A stretch of 64,000 nucleotides of DNA, from assembly GCF_023935105.1 (NCBI RefSeq), contig NZ_CP096040.1:4321001-4385000 (forward strand). Reading direction: 5' to 3'. Shown here piece after piece: positions 6,960 to 15,291 of the stretch. Position 1 is the first letter of the stretch. The number at the start of each line of letters is the position of its first letter. The notes beneath the pieces were generated by a model, which worked only from the letters and a program-made list of their open reading frames with translations, had not been told where the DNA came from and did not search any database. The DNA comes from Caulobacter segnis (GTDB taxonomy: Bacteria > Pseudomonadota > Alphaproteobacteria > Caulobacterales > Caulobacteraceae). Both the position numbers and the translations under genes were made by a program.

Positions 6960-8651
6960 CTACTGCTCCGCCCCGTGCGCGTAGACGCCCAGCATGGTCC
7001 CGACGAAGCCGCCGGCGACCTTGGTGCTGAGGCTCGCGCCGTCCGCGTCGGCCTTCAGGGTCTCCCACTGGCCCGGCGCGGTCCCATAGGCGAAATCCAG
7101 GCCGCCGCCCTTGACGTTGATCCGCAGGTTCAGCCCTTGGCCCTTTGCGAGGGAAACCGGCTTTTCCGCCACCACCACGCCGTCGGCCGGATCGCCCGCC
7201 CCGGTGCGTTTCTCGACCCGCACCAGGGTCTTGCCGCCGTCGCGGACCAGACCGACGAACCAGTAGAAGGCGTCGTTCTGGATCGCCGCCAGCCCGGCCT
7301 TGTCGCCGTCGGCCTTGGGTTCGAAGCGCACCGTCGTCGAGACCGTGGCGTTCATGTGCTGCTGGCGGCGCGCCCAGACCGAGGGCTGCTCGTTGCCGCC
7401 CAGGCGGTCCTTGCGCGCCTCGACGCTCAGGATCCCGCCCTTGACGCTCCACCAGCGCGCGGTCGGGATGCGCATGGTCATCCACCCCTTGGGCAGCTCG
7501 GGTCCGGCGAAGGTCTCCTTGGCCGTGAACGGCCCCGAGGTCGGGGCGGTCTTCAGCGCCGGCAGCTTGGGCGCGGTCTTCACGTACGGGATGGTCTGGC
7601 CGTTCTCGAGGATCACGGGCCAGCCGTCCTTCCACTCGACCGGCAGCAGGAAGGTCTCGCGGCCGGTATTGTAGAGGTCGTCGCCATAGGGCCGCACGGC
7701 CAGGAAGGTCGCCCACCACTTTCCGTCCGGCGTGTCGACCAGGTCGGCGTGGCCGGCCGAGGTGATCGGCAGCGGGCGATCCTTGGGCAGGCCGCGCTGG
7801 GTCAGGATCGGATTGTCCTTGTACGGAACATAAGGCCCGGTGACCGACTTGCCGCGCAGCACCACCTGGCTGTGGCCCTCGGCGGTGCCCCCTTCGGCGG
7901 CGACCAGATAGTACCAGCCGTCCTTCTTCAGGATGTGCGGCCCCTCGGGCCAGATCGGCTTGGCGGCGGGGTTCACGCCCTTGTCCAGCAGCACCGAGCG
8001 TGGGCCGATCGTCTTTTGGGCCTTGGGGTCGTATTCCTGGATCCAGATGGCGCGGTGGCCCTGGTACTCCGGCTGGCCCGGCGGGTTGTCGTTGTTGACG
8101 ATCCAGGCGCGGCCATCCCCGCCCTCCCCTTCGTCGAAGAACAGCGAGGCGTCGATGCCGCCGACCTCGGGCAGCCAGACCGGATCGGACCACGGCCCCT
8201 TCGGGTCCTTGGCGGTGATCAGGAAGTTGCCGCCGCAGTCGACGCAGGTGTTGAGGATGTAGAACAGGCCGTCGTGATGGGTGATGGCCGGGGCGAACAC
8301 CGCCCGCGACAGGCCCAGCCGCTTGAAGTCCAGCATGCCTGGCCGATCCAGGGCGTTGCCGATCTGCTCCCAGTGCACCAGGTCGGTCGAGTGATGGATC
8401 GGCAGGCCCGGGAACCAGGCGAAGGTCGAGTTGACCAGGTAGAAGTCCTTGCCGACCCGCACGACGCTGGGGTCGGGATAGAAGCCCTGCAGGATCGGGT
8501 TGCGGTACTGGTCCGGCGCGGCGCGGACGGCGTCGGAGGGATCCGAGCCGCTGTAGACGAAGTTTGAGAACTGGGCGGTGTTGGGGGCGGCCAGGGCGGC
8601 GGCGGGCGCGGCGCTCGCGAAGAGGGCCAGGGTCAACATCGTACGCATCAT
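6960..8651 (-). CDS. Secreted GH43 xylosidase/arabinofuranosidase
   Basis: Glycoside hydrolase family 43 enzyme of 563 residues expected to remove xylose or arabinose from xylo-oligosaccharides. It has a signal peptide, a five-bladed propeller domain (about residues 45-330) and a C-terminal beta-sandwich domain. Catalytic residues: general base Asp in GFYPDPSVVRVGKDFYLVNS, the pKa-modulating Asp in GGIDASLFFD and general acid Glu in WPEGPHILKKDGWYYL. The ATG at 8651 follows an AGGAGT ribosome site. It is about 150 bases downstream of the GH10 gene on the same strand, with a CerM-like repeat between them. Confidence 0.9.
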   Translation of the reverse strand: MMRTMLTLALFASAAPAAALAAPNTAQFSNFVYSGSDPSDAVRAAPDQYRNPILQGFYPDPSVVRVGKDFYLVNSTFAWFPGLPIHHSTDLVHWEQIGNALDRPGMLDFKRLGLSRAVFAPAITHHDGLFYILNTCVDCGGNFLITAKDPKGPWSDPVWLPEVGGIDASLFFDEGEGGDGRAWIVNNDNPPGQPEYQGHRAIWIQEYDPKAQKTIGPRSVLLDKGVNPAAKPIWPEGPHILKKDGWYYLVAAEGGTAEGHSQVVLRGKSVTGPYVPYKDNPILTQRGLPKDRPLPITSAGHADLVDTPDGKWWATFLAVRPYGDDLYNTGRETFLLPVEWKDGWPVILENGQTIPYVKTAPKLPALKTAPTSGPFTAKETFAGPELPKGWMTMRIPTARWWSVKGGILSVEARKDRLGGNEQPSVWARRQQHMNATVSTTVRFEPKADGDKAGLAAIQNDAFYWFVGLVRDGGKTLVRVEKRTGAGDPADGVVVAEKPVSLAKGQGLNLRINVKGGGLDFAYGTAPGQWETLKADADGASLSTKVAGGFVGTMLGVYAHGAEQ

Positions 8652-8670
8652 TCGCCTTACTCCTAATCCC

Positions 8671-8773
8671 ACCTTCCCGGCGAAAGCCGGGATCCAGATT
8701 CACCCCGGGCGTTCGCCATCCTGACACGCCCTTGCCTTACGATCTGGGCCCCGGCTTTCGCCGGGGAAACGGA
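8671..8773. repeat. CerM-like long inverted repeat, copy 3 (GH10-GH43)
   Basis: Arms TTCCCGGCGAAAGCCGGGAT and GGGCCCCGGCTTTCGCCGGG face each other across about 50 bases. A GATTC site lies at 8697-8701. It separates the GH10 and GH43 genes. Confidence 0.8.
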
Positions 8774-8796
8774 GCGTCTTCGCCCCTTCCCAGCCC

Positions 8797-9939
8797 CTAC
8801 CGCGCTGGCGCCGCCCGCAGCGCCGCGGCCACCGCTTCGCGCAGGGGCTTTGGCCGGTAGTCGTCGTCGTACAGCGTCGGCCGCTTGGGCTTCCTGTCCT
8901 CGCGCAGCCATTGGTTCTGCAGCCAGGAATACTTGTCGACCATGCCCCAGGCCAGCACCTCCTTGGTCTGGCGGTAGTCGAGAATCTGGTCGAGGAAGGC
9001 CTTGGCGTAGGCCGCCACCGCCGCGTCGCGGGCCGCGAAGTCGTAGGGCAGGCCCTTGTCGTGGACGTCGAACTCGGTGACCAGCAGGTCGTAGCCCATG
9101 CCGGTGACGTCGTTCAGGAACGCCGTCCAGTCCTTGGACTGCGGCTTGCCGAAGCCGGTGAAGCTGTCGGCGTTCTCGGCCCCGATGTGGCTCTGGATGC
9201 CCAGGGCGTCGACGGGCGTCCCACGCTTCCTGAAGCCTTCCAGCAGCTTGAGCACGCCGTAGCGGTGCTTCTCGTTGCCGGCCTCCTGGCTCATATAGTC
9301 GTTATAGACTAGGCGCGCCTTGGGCGCGGCCTCGCGGGCGACATGGAACGACAGGTCCAGCACCGGCTCCTTGCCCATGGCGTCGGACAGGAAGGTCGAG
9401 CGGATCGAGCCATCCTTGGGATCCACCGTCTCGTTGACCACGTCCCACGAGATCATCTGCGGATAGCGCTGGCACAGGGTCTGGATGTGCTCGGTGACCA
9501 TGCGGGCCGCCGCCTCGGCCGGACGCGGGCCGAAGTCGTAGGTCTTGGTCCAGGCCGGGAACCACTGCGGGTGATGCCACAGCAGGGTATGGCCGCGCAG
9601 GGCCTGGCCGTTGGCCTTGGCGAACTCGGCGATGCGGTCGGCGCGCTCGAAGTCGAAGGCCTGGGGCCCGCGCGCCCGGACCACGTACCACTTCAGCTCG
9701 TTCTCGGGGACCAGCACGCCGCACTCGCGGGCCAGGATGGCGCGGTACTTCGGATCCTCGAACGAGCCGGTCAGGGATCCCTTCGGCCCCGCCCCGACGG
9801 CGCTGCCGAAATAGAGGCCCTTAGCCTTGGCCAGGTCGCGCAGCGGCGTCTCGGCCTCTTCACCTCGGGCCAACCCGGCGGATCCGGCGAAGGTCGCGGC
9901 CGCGCCCAGGGCCAGGATGTCTCTGCGGGAAAGGCTCAT
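8797..9939 (-). CDS. GH10 endo-1,4-beta-xylanase
   Basis: 380 residues. The N terminus MSLSRRDILALGAAATFAG resembles a twin-arginine signal, so export as a folded protein is likely. The family 10 barrel follows, with the acid/base Glu in SWDVVNETVDP (about residue 168), the nucleophile Glu in LLVTEFDVHD (about 288), and the conserved HTLLWHHPQWFP and GIQSHIG segments. It cuts the xylan main chain. It begins about 90 bases after the TonB receptor stop on the same strand, with two strong hairpins between, so it may be reached only by partial read-through or have its own promoter. Confidence 0.93.
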   Translation of the reverse strand: MSLSRRDILALGAAATFAGSAGLARGEEAETPLRDLAKAKGLYFGSAVGAGPKGSLTGSFEDPKYRAILARECGVLVPENELKWYVVRARGPQAFDFERADRIAEFAKANGQALRGHTLLWHHPQWFPAWTKTYDFGPRPAEAAARMVTEHIQTLCQRYPQMISWDVVNETVDPKDGSIRSTFLSDAMGKEPVLDLSFHVAREAAPKARLVYNDYMSQEAGNEKHRYGVLKLLEGFRKRGTPVDALGIQSHIGAENADSFTGFGKPQSKDWTAFLNDVTGMGYDLLVTEFDVHDKGLPYDFAARDAAVAAYAKAFLDQILDYRQTKEVLAWGMVDKYSWLQNQWLREDRKPKRPTLYDDDYRPKPLREAVAAALRAAPAR

Positions 9940-9957
9940 GGTCGGGCTCCAAGAAAA

Positions 9958-9987
9958 CGCGCGCCGTCCCGTCAGGACCGGCGCGCG
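9958..9987 (-). terminator. Hairpin with T-run between TonB receptor and GH10
   Basis: Perfect 9-bp stem (CGCGCGCCG, 9958-9966, with 9979-9987) and a 12-base loop. Read on the minus strand it is followed by GTTTTC, as in an intrinsic terminator. It lies 19 bases upstream of the GH10 start codon. Confidence 0.6.
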
Positions 9988-9996
9988 CTGATCAGG

Positions 9997-10023
9997 GCCG
10001 GCCCGGGACGAACCCGGGCCGGC
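9997..10023 (-). terminator. Strong hairpin after the TonB receptor gene
   Basis: Perfect 11-bp stem GCCGGCCCGGG / CCCGGGCCGGC with a 5-base loop, starting six bases downstream of the receptor stop codon. It has no T-run of its own. With the hairpin at 9958-9987 it forms a tandem. Confidence 0.65.
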
Positions 10024-10029
10024 GAGCGG

Positions 10030-13000
10030 CTAGAAGCTGGCCCGCAGGACCACCGTGTAGCGGCGGTCGTTGACGAACCAGGACCGGCCGGTCTTCAGGA
10101 GGTTGCTGTTCAGGATCTGCGTCGTGCGCGTCGTCTCGTTCAGCAGGTTCACGCCCTGGACGCCGATCTTCACGTTGTCGTTCAGCGTGTAGAAGAACGA
10201 GCCGTCCAATTGGCCAGTCGCCTCGTTCATGATCGGGGCGTACGGGATGATCACGTCGCGCACCGTCAGCAGGAAGTCCGAGCGCCAGTTGTAGGCCAGG
10301 CGCGCCGAGACCTTCTTCTTCTCGTAGATCAGGGCGAAGTTGGCGTTGTGCTTGGACAGGCCTTGCAGCGGCAACTTGCTGGTGTCGACCGTCGTCACGC
10401 GGCCGGCGGCCACGTCCGGATCGGTCGCCGACAGCGTGCTCTGCGGCACGCCCGAGCTCTCGATATAGCTGTAGTTGGCGTTGATCCCGAGGCCGTCGAG
10501 GGGCTTGGGCAGGAAGTCGTAGAACTGCTGGTAGCCGACCTCGAAGCCCTTGACCGTGGCCTTCTTCTCAGAGTTGCCCGGCGTGGTGACCAGCACGTCG
10601 AACGTGGCGCCATTGTTGGTGAACGGCAGGCGCGCCGTCGAGTTGAAGGCGACGTCGGTCAGCTGCTTCCAGAAGGCCGCGACCGTGATCGAGCCGACCG
10701 GCGCGAAGTACCACTCGACCGAGGCGTCGATGTTCTTGGACTGGGTCGGCTTCAGGTAGGGATTGCCCACCGTCACGTTGCCCGTCGGCTGGCCGTTGGT
10801 GATGCCGTCGTTGTTCGTGTTGAGGGCCAGGTTGTAGTAGTTGCGGGTCAGGCCGATGTCGGGCGGCGTGATCGTCTTGGACAGACCCAGGCGATACTGC
10901 ACCCCGTGCGGGGCCATGACCTTCAGGTTGAAGCTGGGCAGCCAGTACTCGAACGAGGCCTTGGCCGTCGTCGGGGTGGCGGCGCCGTTCTGCCAGGCGC
11001 GGGCCGCGGCGCGGACCTGCGGCGTCAGCGAGCAGAACGACGAGGGCGTGAACGGGTCCTTCGGCGAAGGCTGGTTCTGCCACTGGGTGAAGGCGTCGAC
11101 GCAGTCCTGGTCGCTGGCCAGACCCGTGGCGATCGGGAACGCGGTGTAGCCTTTCGCCACGCGGTCGGTCTTGGTGTAGCGCAGGCCGATATTGCCGCTG
11201 ATCCGCAGCTCGCCCATGTCGCCCTTGAACCGGCCCATCAGATAGGCCGACTTGGTCTTCTCGTTGACCGGGTTGATCTCCTGCGGAAGGAAGGGCGTGC
11301 CGGCGATGACGTTGCAGCGCTGAGCCAGCGGCACCCAGTTCTGCGGGCACGAGCGGCCATTGGCGTCGGTGGCGTTGCGGTCGCGCCACTCGTCGCCGAT
11401 CGCCATGGCGAACTGCGAGACCGCCGCGTAGTTGTCGGCGGTGTTCTGCGAGAAGAACAGACGCGGTTGCGCGCCGGTCGGAACGCCGGTGGCGCCGCGC
11501 ATGAAGTTGCTGAACGCGTAGGGTTCGACCACCTGAGCGCCGGCGGTGGTGTAGCCGCCGGGCGTGTTCGGATTGCCGTTGATCTGGTCGTCCATCCAGA
11601 CCGGACCGTTATTGCCCCAGATCTCGGACAGGACGCCCCAGTTGTAGGTCGAGAAGCGCGTGGTCTGGTCACGCTCGGACCAGCGCACCCCGCCCTTCAC
11701 CGAGTCGAACCAGGTGTCGTCGTTGAACTTGTATTCGACGTCGAACTTGACCGCGTCTTCCGTGCCGTCCGACTGCTCGATGTGGTCCATCGCGGACCGC
11801 CAGAAGTTGTTGTACGGGTCGCTGAAGCTGGTGTGCGCCCCGCGCAGGTACGAGGTGCAGTTGGCGTCGAACGGCGCGCAGCTCGAGATCGACGCGCCGC
11901 TGGCCGGGGCGGTGAACGCGATGTCCGGCACGTCGTTGCCGTGCAGGGTGATCGCCGCGTTCTGGAAGGTCGAACCCCAGATGCCCATGCTGATGGCGTC
12001 GACCTTGGAGTCGACGTGCTGGGCGTCGAACAGGAAGCCCCAGTGCTCGTTCGGCGTCCATTTGAAGTTGAAGCCGTAGTCGGTCGTCTCGTTGACCTGA
12101 TTTTCGTCGCGGCGGACGTTGTTCGACTGCAGGCCGTTGATCGGCGTGCGCGGGTCCGAGCCCTGCTGGTCCGCCCGCCAGCCCGTGGAGCCGGTGATCA
12201 CGCCGTTGGTGAAGACGCCGCTGTCGTCGAAGGTGAACGAGGTGCCGTCGATCGGACGCGAGTCGCCGTTGCCGGCGACGTTGTCGGTGGCGATTTCCAC
12301 CGCGTGCTCGGTCCACTTGGCGCGCGACTTCGAGCGCAGGTACTGGAACGCGGCCTGCATCGTGCCGTCGGGGCTCTTCCACTGCACGGCGGCCGCCTGG
12401 CCTTCGCGCTTGCGGTCGTTGGTGGTCGAGCGGAAGGCCGCGCCGCGCGGGAACCACACGCCCTTGCCCGCCGCGCCGCAGTCGGCCACGGCCACGCCCA
12501 GGTTGGTGCGGCAGCCGAAGTTCGACACCTGGATGGCGTCGCTGCGGCTGGCCAGGCGCGAGCTGACGAAGCTGCCCAGGATGCCGAACTCACCGATATT
12601 GGTGTCGAAGCGGTTGCTGTAGAGCACCGAATAGGTCGGCTTCCAGGTCTTGACCATGTCGCCGTAGCTGGACTCGATCGACAGCGACAGGATCCGCTTC
12701 TTGCTGTCGAACGGCAGGCGCGTGCGCAGGTTCACCGTGCCCGAGATGCCGCCCTCGATCAGGTCGGCCGAGGGGCTCTTGAACACGTCGACGCCGCCCA
12801 TCAGTTCGGAGGGCACGTCGGCGAAGCTGAGGATGCGGCCGTTGTTGGCCGTGAAGGTGTCGCGCCCGTTCAGCTCGGAGCGGACGAAGTTCAGACCGCG
12901 GACGACCACGCCCGAGCCTTCGACCGAGAAGTGGTCGGGGTCGACGCCGGCGGCGAAGCGGTTGATCGACACGCCCGGCACGCGCTGCAGCGCTTCGGTC

Positions 13001-13269
13001 ACCGAACGGTCCGGCAGGGCGCCGATGTCCTCGGCGGTGATCGAGTCGCCGATGATCTCCGACGACTGCTTTAGCTGCTGGCTGCTCTTGAGGCTCTGTT
13101 TGATGCTGGTGACGACCACCTCGTCGACGGTGTCGTCGGCCTTGGTCTGCGCCATGGCCGGCGCGCCGATCACCAGCGCCCCAAGCGCCAGCGCCGAGAC
13201 GCCATATTTTAGATTGTTCGCGATTGAGTCGCGCCCGCGCATTGCGGACGACCTGTCGGCCGTGCCCAT
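10030..13269 (-). CDS. TonB-dependent receptor, probably for xylan fragments
   Basis: 1079-residue outer-membrane receptor. A signal peptide (VSALALGALVIGAPAMAQ) is followed by a TonB-box-like segment (DEVVVTSIKQSL), the plug domain (GDSITAEDIGALPDRSVTEALQRVPGV; FKSPSADLIEGGISGTVNLRTRLPF) and a long barrel ending in Phe (VVLRASF), the usual outer-membrane insertion signature. The ATG at 13269 has an excellent ribosome site (GGGGAGGTGG), so I keep the long N terminus. The substrate is inferred from the downstream GH10 and GH43 genes and a xylose-box in its promoter. It is divergent from the halogenase genes. Confidence 0.92.
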   Translation of the reverse strand: MGTADRSSAMRGRDSIANNLKYGVSALALGALVIGAPAMAQTKADDTVDEVVVTSIKQSLKSSQQLKQSSEIIGDSITAEDIGALPDRSVTEALQRVPGVSINRFAAGVDPDHFSVEGSGVVVRGLNFVRSELNGRDTFTANNGRILSFADVPSELMGGVDVFKSPSADLIEGGISGTVNLRTRLPFDSKKRILSLSIESSYGDMVKTWKPTYSVLYSNRFDTNIGEFGILGSFVSSRLASRSDAIQVSNFGCRTNLGVAVADCGAAGKGVWFPRGAAFRSTTNDRKREGQAAAVQWKSPDGTMQAAFQYLRSKSRAKWTEHAVEIATDNVAGNGDSRPIDGTSFTFDDSGVFTNGVITGSTGWRADQQGSDPRTPINGLQSNNVRRDENQVNETTDYGFNFKWTPNEHWGFLFDAQHVDSKVDAISMGIWGSTFQNAAITLHGNDVPDIAFTAPASGASISSCAPFDANCTSYLRGAHTSFSDPYNNFWRSAMDHIEQSDGTEDAVKFDVEYKFNDDTWFDSVKGGVRWSERDQTTRFSTYNWGVLSEIWGNNGPVWMDDQINGNPNTPGGYTTAGAQVVEPYAFSNFMRGATGVPTGAQPRLFFSQNTADNYAAVSQFAMAIGDEWRDRNATDANGRSCPQNWVPLAQRCNVIAGTPFLPQEINPVNEKTKSAYLMGRFKGDMGELRISGNIGLRYTKTDRVAKGYTAFPIATGLASDQDCVDAFTQWQNQPSPKDPFTPSSFCSLTPQVRAAARAWQNGAATPTTAKASFEYWLPSFNLKVMAPHGVQYRLGLSKTITPPDIGLTRNYYNLALNTNNDGITNGQPTGNVTVGNPYLKPTQSKNIDASVEWYFAPVGSITVAAFWKQLTDVAFNSTARLPFTNNGATFDVLVTTPGNSEKKATVKGFEVGYQQFYDFLPKPLDGLGINANYSYIESSGVPQSTLSATDPDVAAGRVTTVDTSKLPLQGLSKHNANFALIYEKKKVSARLAYNWRSDFLLTVRDVIIPYAPIMNEATGQLDGSFFYTLNDNVKIGVQGVNLLNETTRTTQILNSNLLKTGRSWFVNDRRYTVVLRASF

Positions 13270-13305
13270 TTAGTCCACCTCCCCAATTATATCGTTGTGG
13301 CAGCA

Positions 13306-13319
13306 AGTTAGCGCTACCA
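13306..13319 (-). promoter_or_regulatory. XylR-type operator (xylose-box)
   Basis: AGTTAGCGCTACCA matches at 13 of 14 positions the operator I recall from the Caulobacter xylose promoter (TGTTAGCGCTACCA), bound by the LacI-family repressor XylR. It lies 37 bases upstream of the receptor start codon, where a repressor would block transcription of the receptor. Recognition is from memory of the Pxyl sequence. Confidence 0.75.
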
Positions 13320-13496
13320 TTGGTCATGTTACCGTGACCATTGTTGTCAGATCACATGACAGACCAACGGTCGTCAAGCGTTGCTACAAGCGCCCGGCTC
13401 GCCTGACCCTAAGGAATGGGATCGGTACCATTTTAGGTAGAACGCCAGCGCCCCGCGCGCTTTCACGACGTTCAGCCCGTCCTGGTTCCCCCCATT

Positions 13497-13511
13497 CGTG
13501 GTTTGACCACG
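13497..13511. promoter_or_regulatory. GntR/FCD-type operator, halogenase side
   Basis: CGTGGTTTGACCACG is a palindrome with 6 of 7 pairs matching, and differs at one base from the GTGGTCNGACCAC sites at 22009 and 29931. It lies 266 bases upstream of halogenase 1 and 228 upstream of the receptor, so it could govern either. Confidence 0.6.
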
Positions 13512-13776
13512 CGAACCGGATCCTTTGTAAGTCCGGCTTGAATGACTACACGATGACATACAGGACAGCGTTGTCAATTTCTGTTTTGTAATGTTCCGCA
13601 GCCTTGCTTCGGGGCCAACAAGAACGACACGGGAGGGACGCCTCGATGACGGACATCAATGTTCGCGCGGGCCGAAGGATCGAAGGTCCGGCGCGCGCCG
13701 GGCGCGCGGGGACGCCGTTTACCGCGCCGCCGGTTCCTGGCTACGCTGGGCGCCGCATGACAGGCAGGGCGCGCCC

Positions 13777-15291
13777 TTGAACGCTTCCATCCGCAAGATC
13801 GTCATCGTCGGCGGCGGCACGGCCGGCTGGATGACCGCCGCCGGCCTCTCGGCCATGCTCAACGGCCTGGGCGTCGACATCACCCTGATCGAGTCGGCCG
13901 AGATCGGCACGGTCGGGGTCGGCGAGGCGACCGTCCCGCACATCCGCCACTACAACGCGCGCCTCGGCCTGGACGAGGCCGACTTCATGAAGCGGACCCA
14001 GGCCACCTACAAGCTGGGCATCGAGTTCCGCGACTGGGGCCGTCCCGGCGAGACCTACATCCATCCGTTCGGGGCGTACGGCCAGCCGATCGGCGGTGTC
14101 GCCTTCCACCAGCACTGGCTGCGCGCGCGAATGGCGGGCGGCCTGGCCGAGCCGATCGAGGCCTACAGCCTGCCGGTCATGGCCGCCTTCGCGGGCAAGT
14201 TCGTACCACCCGCCGCCGACCCGCGCTCGCTGGGCTCGACCTACAACTACGCCTACCAGTTCGATGCGGCGCTCTACGCCCTGTACCTGCGCGAATACGC
14301 CGAGGCGCGCGGCGTGGTCCGCACCGAGGGCAAGGTCGTCAGCGTCCAGCAGCGCGGCGAGGACGGCTTCGTCACCGACGTCACCCTGGAAGGCGACCGG
14401 GCCATCGAGGGCGACCTCTTTATCGACTGCTCGGGTTTCCGGGGCCTGCTGATCGAAGGCGCGCTGAAGGCCGGCTACGACGACTGGACCCCGTGGCTGC
14501 CGTGCGACCGCGCCGTGGCTGTCCCGTGCGAGTCGGTCGAGCCCGCCAAGCCCCTGACCCGCGCCAGCGCCGACGCGTTCGGCTGGCGCTGGCGCATCCC
14601 GCTGCAGCACCGGGTGGGCAACGGCTACGTCTACTGTTCCAGCTTCATCGCCGACGACGCGGCCGCCGACGTCCTGCTGGCCAAGCTGGACGGCAAGCCC
14701 CAGGCCGACCCGCGCGTCCTGCGGTTCGTCACCGGTCGGCGCAAGAGGCAGTGGTCCAAGAACGTGGTCGCCATCGGCCTATCCTCCGGCTTCCTCGAGC
14801 CCCTGGAAAGCACCTCGATCCACCTGATCCAGGTGGCCATCACCACCCTGCTGGAGCTGTTCCCCCACCGCGGTTTCGACCCCGCCGACCAGGATGAGTA
14901 CAACCGGGTCATGGACCTGGAGTTCGAGCGGATCCGCGACTTCCTGGTGCTGCACTATTACGCCAACCAGCGCGACAATTCCGACTTCTGGCGGGACCGG
15001 CGCGACAAGCCCATCCCCGACAGCCTGGCCGAGAAGATGGCGCTGTGGCGCGAGCGCGGCGTGGTCGCCGCCTACAAGGACGGCTTCTTCAAGGAGCCCT
15101 CGTGGGTGGCCGTCTATCTGGGCCAGAACATCATGCCGGGTGGCTACGACCCGCTGGTCGAGGCGATCGATCCGGCCCGTTCCGCCCAGGCCCTGGCCGA
15201 GGCGAAGGCCGCCGTCTCGCGGACGGTCCAGGCCATGCCGGCGCACGAGGACTTCCTGCGCGCCTTCATCGCGGGGAGGACGCGGGCATGA
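13777..15291 (+). CDS. Flavin-dependent tryptophan-halogenase-family protein 1
   Basis: 504-residue member of the PrnA/BrvH family, enzymes that use FADH2, oxygen and halide to halogenate indoles. The FAD motif is GGGTAGWMTAAGLS, the catalytic Lys sits in ATYKLGIEFRDW, the WxWxIP motif is GWRWRIPLQHR and the PLEST Glu segment is FLEPLESTSIHLIQ. All key residues are present. There is no in-frame ATG near the conserved start, so I use TTG 13777 with an aggcaggg ribosome site; the family N terminus (NASIRKIVIVGGG) begins there. The last four bases ATGA overlap halogenase 2. Similar genes beside TonB receptors in Xanthomonas and Brevundimonas belong to the same class. The true substrate is unknown. 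Confidence 0.88.
   Translation: MNASIRKIVIVGGGTAGWMTAAGLSAMLNGLGVDITLIESAEIGTVGVGEATVPHIRHYNARLGLDEADFMKRTQATYKLGIEFRDWGRPGETYIHPFGAYGQPIGGVAFHQHWLRARMAGGLAEPIEAYSLPVMAAFAGKFVPPAADPRSLGSTYNYAYQFDAALYALYLREYAEARGVVRTEGKVVSVQQRGEDGFVTDVTLEGDRAIEGDLFIDCSGFRGLLIEGALKAGYDDWTPWLPCDRAVAVPCESVEPAKPLTRASADAFGWRWRIPLQHRVGNGYVYCSSFIADDAAADVLLAKLDGKPQADPRVLRFVTGRRKRQWSKNVVAIGLSSGFLEPLESTSIHLIQVAITTLLELFPHRGFDPADQDEYNRVMDLEFERIRDFLVLHYYANQRDNSDFWRDRRDKPIPDSLAEKMALWRERGVVAAYKDGFFKEPSWVAVYLGQNIMPGGYDPLVEAIDPARSAQALAEAKAAVSRTVQAMPAHEDFLRAFIAGRTRA

Larger units (their letters stand above)
13270..13776. other. Divergent regulatory region, TonB receptor / halogenase genes
   Basis: About 500 bases without a convincing gene. 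It holds a xylose-box (13306-13319), an inverted repeat TGGTCA-N8-TGACCA (13321-13340), a weak FCD-type site TTGTCAGATCA (13344-13354) and a palindrome CGTGGTTTGACCACG (13497-13511). Minus-strand TATAAT (13285-13290) lies close to the receptor start. Just before halogenase 1 a seven-codon open frame starts at 13757 and ends at 13780, overlapping the TTG start. Confidence 0.6.

Noticed and set aside
9343..13074. Very long open frame (over 1200 codons) on the plus strand opposite the TonB receptor and GH10 genes
   Set aside because: It is the antisense of two clear genes; composition is Gly/Arg/Val/Ala-rich without domains, as expected from high-GC codon bias.
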